Positions 30,198-41,143 of a stretch of DNA of 64,000 nt are shown here, piece after piece. Within the stretch, counting starts at the first letter, position 1, and every line of letters begins with the position of its first letter. The notes beneath the pieces are model-generated. The model made no database searches. It saw nothing but the letters and a program-made list of their open reading frames with translations, and was not told the DNA's origin. The DNA is from Nitratireductor sp. GISD-1A_MAKvit (GTDB lineage: Bacteria > Pseudomonadota > Alphaproteobacteria > Rhizobiales > Rhizobiaceae), in contig NZ_CP161920.1 in the NCBI RefSeq assembly GCF_040819555.1, positions 1,735,001 through 1,799,000 of the forward strand. Reading direction: 5' to 3'. A program made the position numbers and the translations under genes.

Positions 30198-31065
30198 ATG
30201 CATTCAACCTTTGTTGCCGGCATGACCAGAACTGGCAGGGGCCGCTCTGACGACGGCTTCCGTGCTGGGCATTTCGCTCTTTCTCGTTGCCTGTAATGCG
30301 GAGAAGGATCTGGATCTTTCCACCTATGTGGAGCAGACCGATTCTGCCGATGTGCTTTACAATCAGGCGCTGGCCAATCTGAACGCCGGGCGTCTGAAGG
30401 AAGCCAGCGCCAAATTTGAAGCAATCGACAGGCAGCATCCCTATTCGGAATTCGCCCGCAAGGCGATGGTGATGAACACCTTCGCCAACTACCGGCAGGG
30501 CAAGTATGACGAGGCGATCAATAGCGGAAAACGCTATGTCGCGCTCTATCCGACCAGCGAAGATGCGGCCTATGCGCAGTATCTGGTGGGCATGAGCTAT
30601 TTCCGCCAGATCCGCGATGTGACCCAGGATCAGCGCGAAGCGCGCCGCACGCTGGAAGCGATGGAAGAGGTCGTGCAGCGCTGGCCCGATTCGGAATATG
30701 TCGATGACGCTCAGACCAAGATCCGCTTTGCCCGCGACCAGCTCGCTGGCAAGGAGATGCAGATTGGCCGGTATTATCTTGAGCGGCGTGAGTATGTGGC
30801 GGCCGTGCGTCGTTTTCGCGGTGTCGTGGAGACCTACCCCAACACGCGCCACGTGGAAGAAGCGCTGGCACGCCTGACCGAATCCTACTTTGCCATGGGA
30901 CTTGTTTCGGAAGCACAGACGGCGGCTGCCGTTCTGGGGCACAATTTCCCCGACAGCGACTGGTACAAGGATTCCTATGCCCTGTTGCAGTCTGGCGGAC
31001 TGGAACCGCGTGAGAATCGCGGTTCGTGGATCTCCAAGGCTGGAGCTGCGATTCTGGGCGGCTGA
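30198..31065 (+). CDS. bamD: Outer membrane assembly lipoprotein BamD (frame broken by one extra base)
   Basis: This TPR lipoprotein of the BAM complex inserts beta-barrel proteins in the outer membrane. The mature part has tandem helical repeats ([48 protein letters not shown]). The signal peptide is split by a frame loss in the G run at 30238-30241; removing one G gives [16 protein letters not shown], continuing ISLFLVAC, a proper lipobox with the cysteine at position 32. ATG at 30198 has AGAGG 4 bases upstream; ATG at 30222 is an alternative. The corrected length is 288 residues. bamD is essential, so the break is probably an error. Confidence 0.9.
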
Positions 31066-31072
31066 TCCGGCC

Positions 31073-32746
31073 ATGCTGTCTCATCTGTCGATCCGCGATA
31101 TCGTCCTGATTGAACGCCTCGACATGGATTTCTCCGGGGGGCTCTCGGTGCTCACCGGTGAAACCGGTGCGGGCAAATCCATTCTTCTCGATTCGCTTTC
31201 GCTTGCGCTCGGCGGGCGCGGCGACGCCTCTCTGGTGCGCCACGGCGCGGATCAGGGACAGGTGATTGCCGTTTTCGACCTGCCGGCCTCGCATCCCGTT
31301 CGCGCCGTTCTTGCGGAAAACGCGATCGATGATGAGGGGGATATCATTCTGCGCCGTGTGCAAAGCGCGGACGGACGCACGAGAGTGTTCATCAATGACC
31401 AGCCCTCCAGCGTGGCGCTGATGCGCCAGGTGGGGCGGCAGCTCGTGGAAATCCACGGACAGCATGACGAGCGGGCACTGGTGGATGCGGGTATCCATCG
31501 TGAACTGCTCGATGCATTCGGAGGCCATGGCGAGGCGGTGGCGCGGGTGCGCATGGCCTGGCGCGACCTGCGCAAATGCGAACAGGACCTTGCGCGCCAC
31601 AGGGCGCGTGTGGAAGCGGCGGCGCGCGAGGCCGATTTTCTGAGGGCCTCCGTGGAGGAGCTTTCCAAGCTCGATCCGCGTCCGGAAGAGGAAGCGGCGC
31701 TGGCCGAAGAGCGCGCCGGAATGATGCGCGCGGAAAAGATCGCCAGCGACATTTCCGACGCACAGGAAGTGCTTTCCGGCCACGCCTCGCCGGTTTCGCA
31801 GCTATCGAGCCTTCTGCGCCGGCTGCAGCGCAAGGCACAGGACGCACCGGGCCTGCTTGACGGCATTATCGAGCCGCTCGATTCTGCGCTGCTTTCGCTC
31901 GATGCCGCGCAATCGGCTGTGGACGAGGCCATGCGGGCAACGGAGTTTGACCCGCAGCGGCTTGAAGACACGGAGGAACGCCTGTTCGCGCTGCGTGCCG
32001 TGGCCCGCAAGCACAATGTGCAGGTGGACGATCTGGCGGAGCTGTGTGCCCGCATGGTGGGAGATCTGGATGAACTGGACGCCGGCGAAGAACGCCTGGC
32101 GGCGCTGGAGCAGGAAGCGAAGGCTGCGGTTCAGACCTACGATGCCGTGGCGGCGGAGCTCTCGCAATTGCGTCGTGAGACAGGTGCGGCACTGAGCAGG
32201 GCGGTGATGGCGGAGCTTCCGGCGCTGAAGCTCGAGCGTGCGGAGTTCATCGTCGAGATCGCCACTGAGGCCGATGACCGGGGCGAGGAAGGCATCGATC
32301 ATGTGGCGTTCTGGGTGCGCACCAACCCCGGAACACGGGCCGGGCCGATGATGAAAGTGGCCTCCGGTGGCGAGCTTTCGCGGTTTCTGCTCGCGCTCAA
32401 GGTGGTTCTGGCCGATCGTGGTTCGGCGCCGACGCTCGTGTTTGACGAGATCGACACGGGCGTGGGCGGTGCGGTCGCGGATGCCATCGGACAGCGGCTT
32501 TCGCGGCTTTCCGAGCGCATTCAGGTGCTTTCCGTCACCCATGCCCCGCAGGTCGCCGCGCGGGCGCGCACCCACTATCTGATCGCCAAGAGCGGCGACA
32601 CGGACCGGGTTGCGACCGGTGTGTCTGTGATGGACACAAAAGCGCGGCAGGAAGAGATTGCCCGCATGCTGGCGGGAGCCACCGTGACGGACGAGGCGCG
32701 TGCGGCTGCCCAGCGTCTGCTGCAGGGCAGCATGGCGGCTTCCTGA
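31073..32746 (+). CDS. recN: DNA repair protein RecN
   Basis: This 557-residue SMC-like ATPase acts in double-strand break repair. The Walker A motif GETGAGKS lies at 29-36, a long coiled coil spans about 150-360, and the C-terminal ATPase half has the KVASGGELSRFLLALKVV signature followed by Walker B TLVFDEIDTGVGG. It starts 7 bases after bamD, so they form one transcript. Other starts would extend into bamD and lack a ribosome site. Confidence 0.95.
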   Translation: MLSHLSIRDIVLIERLDMDFSGGLSVLTGETGAGKSILLDSLSLALGGRGDASLVRHGADQGQVIAVFDLPASHPVRAVLAENAIDDEGDIILRRVQSADGRTRVFINDQPSSVALMRQVGRQLVEIHGQHDERALVDAGIHRELLDAFGGHGEAVARVRMAWRDLRKCEQDLARHRARVEAAAREADFLRASVEELSKLDPRPEEEAALAEERAGMMRAEKIASDISDAQEVLSGHASPVSQLSSLLRRLQRKAQDAPGLLDGIIEPLDSALLSLDAAQSAVDEAMRATEFDPQRLEDTEERLFALRAVARKHNVQVDDLAELCARMVGDLDELDAGEERLAALEQEAKAAVQTYDAVAAELSQLRRETGAALSRAVMAELPALKLERAEFIVEIATEADDRGEEGIDHVAFWVRTNPGTRAGPMMKVASGGELSRFLLALKVVLADRGSAPTLVFDEIDTGVGGAVADAIGQRLSRLSERIQVLSVTHAPQVAARARTHYLIAKSGDTDRVATGVSVMDTKARQEEIARMLAGATVTDEARAAAQRLLQGSMAAS

Positions 32747-32801
32747 GCGAACCTGTTCACGGCCTGACGGGTGGCCTTGTCAGCAGGGATGATCCACGTA
32801 A

Positions 32802-34982
<2,181 letters not shown>

Positions 34983-35075
34983 CCCAAGCTCTTCATCTCC
35001 GTTGATGCGTGGCTCAATGGAATTGGAATGACTGGTCAGTCTTGTTGACCTAAACTGCGGTCCTCTGGAGGAACC

Positions 35076-35804
35076 ATGACAGCCGACATTGCCAAGGACA
35101 GCGCGCGCCCGCGCGATTTTGCGCAAGGGGTGCGCGACAGCGTGCCCGTGGTGGTCGCGGCGATGCCGTTCGGGCTTTTGTTTGGCGCGCTTGCGGTTGA
35201 GAACGATTTCTCGGTTTTCGAAGCCGTGCTGATGAGCGCCACGATCTTCGCCGGTGCAAGCCAGATGGTCGGGATCGAGCTGTTTGGCCAGAAAGTGGCT
35301 CCGTGGCTGATTGTTCTCTCGATCCTTGCCGTGAATTTTCGCCATGTTCTTTATTCCGCAACCACGGGGCGGCGAATCGCGCATTGGGGGCCCGTCCAGC
35401 GGTTGCTCGGCTTCTTCATGCTGGTCGACCCGATGTTTGCAGAGGCAGAACGACGGGGCGAGACCCATGGAACCGTCTCCTTCGGCTGGTATATGGGGGC
35501 GGCGCTTCCGCTCTATGTGTGCTGGGTGGCCGAAGCCTGGCTTGGTGCGCTGTTCGGCAATCTTCTGCCCGATCCACAGGCTCTGGGGATCGACTTTCTC
35601 CTGCCGATCTATTTTCTCGGGCTGGTGATGAGTTTCCGCAAGCGCTCCTTCTGGCTGCCGGTCGTTCTGATGAGTGCGGTGGTCTCGATGATTGCCTACC
35701 GCACGGTCGGCTCGCCCTGGCACGTCTCCATCGGTGCCATTGCCGGAGTTGCACTGGCCGCCGTCATGGCGCCGGATGCGCGCAAAGGCAGGAAAACGCC
35801 ATGA
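35076..35804 (+). CDS. azlC: AzlC family branched-chain amino acid exporter, large subunit
   Basis: This 242-residue membrane protein has five to seven hydrophobic segments and the AzlC signature PFGLLFGALAVENDFSVFEA with LMSATIFAGASQMV. AzlC and AzlD together export branched-chain amino acids or analogues in other bacteria. Its stop codon overlaps azlD as ATGA, a standard pairing. GGAGG precedes the ATG. Confidence 0.9.
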   Translation: MTADIAKDSARPRDFAQGVRDSVPVVVAAMPFGLLFGALAVENDFSVFEAVLMSATIFAGASQMVGIELFGQKVAPWLIVLSILAVNFRHVLYSATTGRRIAHWGPVQRLLGFFMLVDPMFAEAERRGETHGTVSFGWYMGAALPLYVCWVAEAWLGALFGNLLPDPQALGIDFLLPIYFLGLVMSFRKRSFWLPVVLMSAVVSMIAYRTVGSPWHVSIGAIAGVALAAVMAPDARKGRKTP

Positions 35805-36103
35805 GCACAACGGTCTGGATCATTCTTGCAGGAGCGCTCCTGACGTTTATGACCCGCATTGGCGGTCATATGGTTCTGTCGCGTTTCGAGCGTATTCATC
35901 CGCGTGTCGAAGCCGGGCTGAACGCTGTTCCGGCTGCGGTTTTGACCACGCTGGTGGCACCGGCGGCAATGAATGGGGGGATACCCGAGATCGCGGCGCT
36001 GGCGACCGGTGTGATCGTGTCATTTGTTGCGGGCGGCATGATGCCCATGTTCCTGACCTCGGCGGCGGTGCTCATTCTGCTCCGCCACCTTCTTGGTCAG
36101 TAG
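35801..36103 (+). CDS. azlD: AzlD family branched-chain amino acid exporter, small subunit
   Basis: This 100-residue protein has three or four membrane segments and matches AzlD in size and sequence (LLTFMTRIGGHMVL, AVPAAVLTTLVAP). It is the small partner of AzlC, with which it overlaps by 4 bases. It converges on the aminopeptidase gene with only 7 bases between their stop codons, and I see no terminator there. Confidence 0.88.
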   Translation: MSTTVWIILAGALLTFMTRIGGHMVLSRFERIHPRVEAGLNAVPAAVLTTLVAPAAMNGGIPEIAALATGVIVSFVAGGMMPMFLTSAAVLILLRHLLGQ

Positions 36104-36110
36104 AGAGCGA

Positions 36111-37940
36111 TTACGGCAGCGGGGCCGTGGCCTCCTCCAGCCATGCGCGCGTTTCGCCGTCGAGCTGCGGGGCGAGGGTTTCGCGAACCCGTGCATGATA
36201 GGCATCGATCCAGCTGCGCTCTTCCGGTGAAAGCAGATCAGCATCGATCAGCCGGCGGTCGAACGGACAAAGCGTCAGCGTTTCGAAACCGTGCATCTCG
36301 ATGTCGCCGCCGGGAATCGCGCTCTCCGGCTCCACGACGATCAGGTTTTCAAGCCGGATGCCGTAGCTGCCGGGCTTGTAGTAACCGGGCTCGTTGGAAA
36401 GAATCATGCCGGCTTCGAGAACCTGCGTACCGGTGCGGGCGATGCGCTGCGGACCTTCATGTACCGCGAGATAGGATCCGACGCCGTGACCTGTGCCATG
36501 GGCGTAGTCGAGGCCGGCCTGCCACAGGGCATGGCGTGCGAACGGGTCCAGATCCATTCCACGCGTGCCTTTGGGAAAGCGCATTGTGGAGAGCGCGATG
36601 AGCCCTTTCAGAACCCGCGTATACCGATCCCGCATGTCGTTATTGGCGCGGCCGATGATGATGGTTCGGGTGATGTCCGTGGTGCCATCGTCATACTGTG
36701 CACCCGAATCGACCAGATAGAGCTCGTTCGCCCGAAGCATGCGGTTGGTTCTGGTGGTGACGCGGTAGTGGATGATCGCACCATTGGGGCCTGCACCCGA
36801 AATCGTGTCGAAGGAGATGTCGCGAAGCGGCATCTGCAGGCTCTCACCGGTCTCTGAACGGCATGCTTCAAGCTTCTGCACCGCGCTGATCTCGTCGACC
36901 GTGCCAGGCTCCTGCCGGTCGAGCCATGCGAGGAAACGGGCCATGGCCACGCCGTCCCGGCGATGGGCGGAACGGGCACCTTCCAGCTCGGTGGGGTTCT
37001 TGATCGCGCGCGGAAGCCTTGCCGGATCGTCGAGGTCGGTGGTGCGTCCGCCTGCCTCCTTCACGACCAGCCGCAGTTTCTCGGCAGCGAGCGACGCATC
37101 AAGGCCGATTGCCCCTGAGGTTCCGGCCCATGCGGACAGCTCGGTCTCCAGTGATGAAGGCGCTTTCAGATCGGCGAGCTGCGTCAGATAGGCCTCGGTT
37201 TCGCGGTCGAGCTTGCGCCTGTCGAGGAAAAGCGCCGGACGCCCCGTTGCGGGGACCAGAGCGAAACCAAGCGCCAGCGGCGTGTGAGGAACATCCTGAC
37301 CGCGAATGTTGAACGCCCATGCAATCGATGAGGGGTCGGTGAGGACCGTGCAATCCGCGCCCGCCTCGCTGATGGTTTTTGCCATGCGCTCGAGCTTGCT
37401 GGTGGCCAATTCTCCCGCCCGGTCTTTTGGATGGATTCGGGCCTGCGCCAGTGGCGGGGAGGGGCGGTCCTCCCAAATGCTGTCGATCATGTTTTCGGCC
37501 ACCGGAACCAGCTCGATACCGCGCGCCTCTGCCTTGCCACGCAGGGCACGCAGCTCGGCAATGGTGTGCAGCCATGGGTCGAATCCTATGCGGCTGCCCT
37601 CCCGGGCGTTTTCGGCGATCCATTGACGCGGCGGGTTGTCGATCAGGCTTTCAACGGTAAAGACCGACGGATCGGTCTGTTCTGCGGCCTGAAGCGTGTA
37701 GCGACCATCGACAAAGAGGACCGCGCGATCGTTCAGGATGAGAGCTGCGCCGGCCGAACCCGTGAAGCCCGTGAGCCATGCCAGCCGCTCGGAGGAAGGG
37801 GCGACATATTCGCCCTGATGCTCGTCTGCCCGGGGGACGAGATAGCCGTCGAGACCTGATTTCGCCATTGCATCGCGAAGCTTGCCGACGCGGGCGATGC
37901 CCTGGCTGGGGTCGGCGGTGACGTCGAAAGATTGAAACAT
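36111..37940 (-). CDS. Aminopeptidase P family protein (Xaa-Pro aminopeptidase, long form)
   Basis: This 609-residue M24 metallopeptidase removes an N-terminal residue preceding proline. Two creatinase-like N-terminal domains (about 1-310) precede the pita-bread catalytic domain. Metal ligands are visible in LVDSGAQYDDGTTDITRT (two aspartates), GTGHGVGSYLAVHEGP (histidine), SNEPGYY and RLENL (glutamates). It ends with the C-terminal extension of the long, eukaryote-like form of the family, usual in alphaproteobacteria. ATG at 37940 gives MFQSFDVTADP; in-frame sequence upstream looks non-coding. Confidence 0.92.
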   Translation of the reverse strand: MFQSFDVTADPSQGIARVGKLRDAMAKSGLDGYLVPRADEHQGEYVAPSSERLAWLTGFTGSAGAALILNDRAVLFVDGRYTLQAAEQTDPSVFTVESLIDNPPRQWIAENAREGSRIGFDPWLHTIAELRALRGKAEARGIELVPVAENMIDSIWEDRPSPPLAQARIHPKDRAGELATSKLERMAKTISEAGADCTVLTDPSSIAWAFNIRGQDVPHTPLALGFALVPATGRPALFLDRRKLDRETEAYLTQLADLKAPSSLETELSAWAGTSGAIGLDASLAAEKLRLVVKEAGGRTTDLDDPARLPRAIKNPTELEGARSAHRRDGVAMARFLAWLDRQEPGTVDEISAVQKLEACRSETGESLQMPLRDISFDTISGAGPNGAIIHYRVTTRTNRMLRANELYLVDSGAQYDDGTTDITRTIIIGRANNDMRDRYTRVLKGLIALSTMRFPKGTRGMDLDPFARHALWQAGLDYAHGTGHGVGSYLAVHEGPQRIARTGTQVLEAGMILSNEPGYYKPGSYGIRLENLIVVEPESAIPGGDIEMHGFETLTLCPFDRRLIDADLLSPEERSWIDAYHARVRETLAPQLDGETRAWLEEATAPLP

Positions 37941-38172
37941 GGAGCCTTGCCGCTTGGTCTGAAAATATCGGCCGAACCTATCGCATGGGGAGGAAAAGCG
38001 GAACGGGTCCAAACACAGGGAATGCTTATATCGCGCTGCACAATTACTTTGCTGCAATGCAAAATGAGATGGTAGCCATGCGCAATCGACGCTGGTTGAA
38101 CGGGCTTTGCAGGCCTATCTTAAGGCCCATGAACAACGGTTTTTCCGTTGCAAGGATTTAAGGAGAAATCAG

Positions 38173-38352
38173 ATGGCCCATAAGCGTGGCTTTTTCCGCG
38201 GCGCATTCGACGCGCTGATTGAAGCTCGTCAGAAGCAGGTCCGGAGCTATGTCAACGGTGCGCTTCTGATGCTGGATGACGAAACCCTGCGTGCGCACGG
38301 CTACAACCGTGATGAACTCAAGCGCAGCCGCAGCGTGTCTCACATGTTCTGA
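38173..38352 (+). CDS. DUF1127-like small protein
   Basis: This 59-residue, basic protein is built around ALIEARQKQVRSYVNGALLMLDDETLRAHGYNRDEL, the YxxxxLxxLDDxxLRDxGxxRxDI pattern of the DUF1127 (YjiS-like) family. Some members in alphaproteobacteria bind RNA and affect phosphate and carbon metabolism; whether this one does is unknown. AAGGAG lies 7 bases before the ATG. A likely terminator follows. Confidence 0.8.
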   Translation: MAHKRGFFRGAFDALIEARQKQVRSYVNGALLMLDDETLRAHGYNRDELKRSRSVSHMF

Positions 38353-38377
38353 TCCGCCAGGATGAGCGTTCGATCCA

Positions 38378-38414
38378 AACCCCGGGAACCTGTTGGCTCT
38401 CGGGTGTTTGTTTG
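38378..38414 (+). terminator. Probable rho-independent terminator after the DUF1127 gene
   Basis: CCCGGGA at 38381-38387 pairs with TCTCGGG at 38398-38404 (one G-T pair), with a 10-base loop, followed by TGTTTGTTTG. The T run is interrupted, so termination may be partial. It would also separate the gene from convergent prmA. Confidence 0.5.
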
Positions 38415-38430
38415 TCCGACCCCAGCGCAC

Positions 38431-39303
38431 TCAGCGTTTCAGGTGAATTGTGACCCAGCCTTCACGTGCCTGGGTGCGCACATGGCGGAAACCCTGACCG
38501 CCATAGGCGGCGACGACAGCTCGTCGCTGCCGTTCGAGAATGCCCGAGAGGACGAGGGAACCGCCCGATGTGAGATGACGCGCCATGTCTGGTGCCAATG
38601 CCATGAGCGGGCGGGCGAGGATGTTGGCAACGATCAGATCGAACGGTTTCTTGCGCGCAAAGATGTTGTGATGAAAGCCGGGCGCCGTGTGCGTTTCGAC
38701 AAGGCTGGGCACGCCGTTGAGGCGGACATTCGCGCGGGCGACGCCCGTTGCAACCGGGTCGATATCGGTTGCCAGAACGGGGATCCGGGCGGCTTTTGCG
38801 ACGGCTATGGCCAGCACCGCGCTGCCTGTTCCAAGATCCAGCGCATTGCGTGGCCGTTCGCTTTTGAGAATGTCGACCAGCGCATTGAGGCAGCCGGCGG
38901 TCGTGCCGTGATGGCCGGTGCCGAATGCAAGACCCGCATCGATTTCTATTGCGATGTCGCCGATGCGCTGAAGCTGCCGGTCATGACTGCCATGGACCAG
39001 AAACCGACCGACGCGTACCGGGCGAAGCCCTTCCAGTGAATGGCTGACCCAGTCCATATCGGGGACCACTTCCCGTTCAACCGGTGGCAGGGATACGATG
39101 TCTTGCAGGCTTTCCAGTATCCGTTTTTCCAGCCCGTCGACATTGTCTTCGGCGTAGATCGATATCTGGAAGATGCCACTGTCTTCCTCCGGCTCGAAAA
39201 TGCTGATGGGAAGTCCGTCATCTTCAAAATGTGTGTCGAGAACCGAGAATATCGTTTCGGCCTGCTCGCGCGGTGCGGTCAAGAATAGTCGTGTCTGGCC
39301 CAT
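38431..39303 (-). CDS. prmA: Ribosomal protein L11 methyltransferase PrmA
   Basis: This 290-residue enzyme trimethylates L11. The C-terminal half is a class I SAM domain with GLAFGTGHHGTTAGCLNAL, the SAM loop LDLGTGSAVLAIAVAKA, ATDIDPVA and the catalytic-loop LIVANILARPL. The N-terminal L11-binding domain (about 1-110) is present but diverged. The sco1-like gene lies 11 bases upstream and is co-directional, so they may be one operon. Confidence 0.92.
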   Translation of the reverse strand: MGQTRLFLTAPREQAETIFSVLDTHFEDDGLPISIFEPEEDSGIFQISIYAEDNVDGLEKRILESLQDIVSLPPVEREVVPDMDWVSHSLEGLRPVRVGRFLVHGSHDRQLQRIGDIAIEIDAGLAFGTGHHGTTAGCLNALVDILKSERPRNALDLGTGSAVLAIAVAKAARIPVLATDIDPVATGVARANVRLNGVPSLVETHTAPGFHHNIFARKKPFDLIVANILARPLMALAPDMARHLTSGGSLVLSGILERQRRAVVAAYGGQGFRHVRTQAREGWVTIHLKR

Positions 39304-39314
39304 TTGGTTCCGGT

Positions 39315-39894
39315 TCAGGTTTCGTTTGCCAGACGTTTGAGCTTGGCAATGGCGGTTTCACGATTTTCTTCATAGGCGATCGTTCCGAAAAAGTCGCCAT
39401 CGCCATCAAGCAACAGGATCGATGCCGTGTGATCCATCGTGTAGTCGCCATCCTCCAGATCCACCTTGCGCACATAGATGGAATAGCCCTTGGCCATGGC
39501 GGCCACCTTTTCGGGGGCCCCGGTAATGCCTGTAATGCGATCGGAGAAGTTCGACAGGTAGGTTTTCATCACCTCGGGGGTGTCGCGCTCGGGATCTACG
39601 GAGACGAAATAGGGCTCGATCTCGGCCGCTTCCTCACCGAGTTCCTCAAGATATGCCTCCAGTTCGAAAAGGGTGGTGGGGCACACTTCGGGGCAGTGGG
39701 TGAAGCCGAAGAACACCACTGTGGGGCCGCCTTTGAAGGCTGCTTCGGTGATCGTGTTTCCATCCTGATCGACCAGTTCGAAGGGCACGCCGAAGGCCTT
39801 GCCGGAATTCTGCTGCTGATACCACTGGAAAGTGAGGAGGGCCGACGCCAGCGGCCATAACGGCCAGGATGCCGATGAGAATGGAGCGCATCAT
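39315..39894 (-). CDS. SCO1/SenC family copper chaperone (frame broken by one extra base)
   Basis: This thioredoxin-fold protein delivers copper to the Cu-A site of cytochrome c oxidase. Copper ligands are C67 and C71 (HCPEVCP) and H155 (YTMDHTAS). The N-terminal membrane anchor is split: the run at 39839-39841 (CCC on the coding strand) has one base too many. Removing it joins MMRSILIGILAVMAAGVG to LLTFQWYQQQNSGKAFG, a normal SCO1 anchor. The corrected length is 192 residues. Without the correction only a truncated, unanchored 157-residue protein could be read. Confidence 0.88.
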
Positions 39895-39931
39895 GAAAAT
39901 TCACCTGAAATTCTTTTTGCGGAAAAGTTGC

Positions 39932-40093
39932 TTACAGACACCATGCCAGTCCGGACTGTGCCAGCGCCAGAAAGATCCCGCTTCCGTGTTGCAGCCACAT
40001 GGAAAACGCAACGCCCGTCGCGGCTGCCAGTATGAGCGTTGCCGCAAAAACTGCGACCCATGGAACTGTTTGCCGTGAGCGGTGGTGTTGCAT
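39932..40093 (-). CDS. Small single-span membrane protein upstream of sco1
   Basis: A 53-residue open frame starts MQHHRSRQTVPWVAVFAATL, continues with a hydrophobic segment (about 12-32) and ends SGLAWCL. A basic N-terminus before one membrane span suggests an inner-membrane protein. It is on the same strand as the sco1-like gene, 37 bases upstream, and could belong to the same cytochrome-oxidase assembly transcript. I do not recognise a family; existence rests on composition and context. Confidence 0.5.
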   Translation of the reverse strand: MQHHRSRQTVPWVAVFAATLILAAATGVAFSMWLQHGSGIFLALAQSGLAWCL

Positions 40094-40650
40094 GCCTCAT
40101 ATTAAGCGAATGAAACCGGCGGACGCAAAGTTTCATCTTGTCGCAAGCACGCCGCGGAACGGAGAAACACTCCCGCCGTCCGGAGACGACGGGAGGTTTC
40201 TGGGTGGAGGTCTTACGATGCTGGCAGGGAAACGCGTTCAAGGCCAGGGCTACCGAAAGGGGGAAGCAAACACTTTTGCCCGTGTTTCGATTTCTCCTGT
40301 TCCCGAACCAGCACTGCACCATAGCTCATGATTCCTTTGAGATGTGTTGATGCGATTTTCAATCACAGGAGGAAACCGGTTGTGGTGCCGGCCAGGCTCG
40401 TCAGCAGTGTCTGCAAGACATGAGAAATGCAATTCCGATCCGGATCAGGCGATTTCGCTTCGGGCAACCATCACTTGTATTTCCCGGTGTTGAGAACTGT
40501 CTTTGATCTGCTGGCCAGCAATACTACAGAGGCGGACATTGTTTGATGTATACAAGTGCCCCGCGCACTTGACTTAGCGGCAGCTTATGGAGAGATATGT
40601 GCCCAGCTATCCTGTCTCTTGCGGGAGGCTAAGGTTCCGGGGCGGATCTG
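40094..40650. other. 557-base region without a convincing gene
   Basis: Short open frames occur on both strands, but none has protein-like composition. A strong hairpin lies at 40170-40195 (CTCCCG C CGTC / GACG A CGGGAG, loop CGGA) with no T run on either side. A GATGTATACAAG element near 40544-40555 is part of a loose palindrome. TTGACT near 40569 could be a -35 box for the downstream gene. A small RNA is possible but cannot be shown from the sequence. Confidence 0.4.
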
Positions 40651-41118
40651 ATGATCAAGGACATCGACAAACTAAAGCAGCAGCTTACCGAGCTTTCCGA
40701 GGCGGTGAACAAGTTCGAGTCGGAAGCCGTGCAGCTGCGCGTGGTCGAGCTCGTTCTTGGGCGGCCGGAAACGCCCGTGAACGGTTTTTCCGAAGGTGGT
40801 GTGAGCGAGTTCATTGCCGGTCCGGGCATGATGCAGATCGTGCGCAACGCCTCTCGTCCCGGGCGCCGCAAGACAACCACTGATAGCGCAAGAGGCGCGG
40901 TTGCCGCGCTGAACGAATTGCTTGAAAGCGATTTTTTCGACGAGCCGCGGACCATTGGCGACATCGTTGCGCGCTGTCAGGAAACGTTTGGAACACGCTA
41001 CAAGTCGAACGCCTTTTCCGGGCCATTGTCTCGCCATGCGCGCACCGGGGTTCTGACCCGTGAGAAGAATGCCGAGGGAAAATTCGTCTATGTAAAGCCG
41101 GAGGCTTCCGCGGCCTGA
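40651..41118 (+). CDS. Hypothetical protein, coiled coil plus possible winged-helix C-terminus
   Basis: I do not recognise this 155-residue protein. Residues 1-35 are a charged amphipathic helix (MIKDIDKLKQQLTELSEAVN...), probably a coiled coil. The middle is Gly/Arg-rich (SRPGRRKTTTDSARGA). Residues about 90-150 read like a winged helix (LNELLESDFF...TIGDIVARCQETFG...SGPLSRHARTGVLTREK..GKFVYVKP), which suggests nucleic-acid binding or a regulatory role. It stands alone on the plus strand, facing convergent pcrA after 25 bases. The composition is not clearly foreign. Confidence 0.65.
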   Translation: MIKDIDKLKQQLTELSEAVNKFESEAVQLRVVELVLGRPETPVNGFSEGGVSEFIAGPGMMQIVRNASRPGRRKTTTDSARGAVAALNELLESDFFDEPRTIGDIVARCQETFGTRYKSNAFSGPLSRHARTGVLTREKNAEGKFVYVKPEASAA

Positions 41119-41143
41119 GACGGAGAGGCCGTTCTGCTCTGCC

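Noticed and set aside
40351..40490. A possible small peptide gene near an AGGAGG sequence
   Set aside because: The frames beginning near it are 13 to 45 codons with no protein-like features, and the AGGAGG has no properly spaced start that leads to a credible product.
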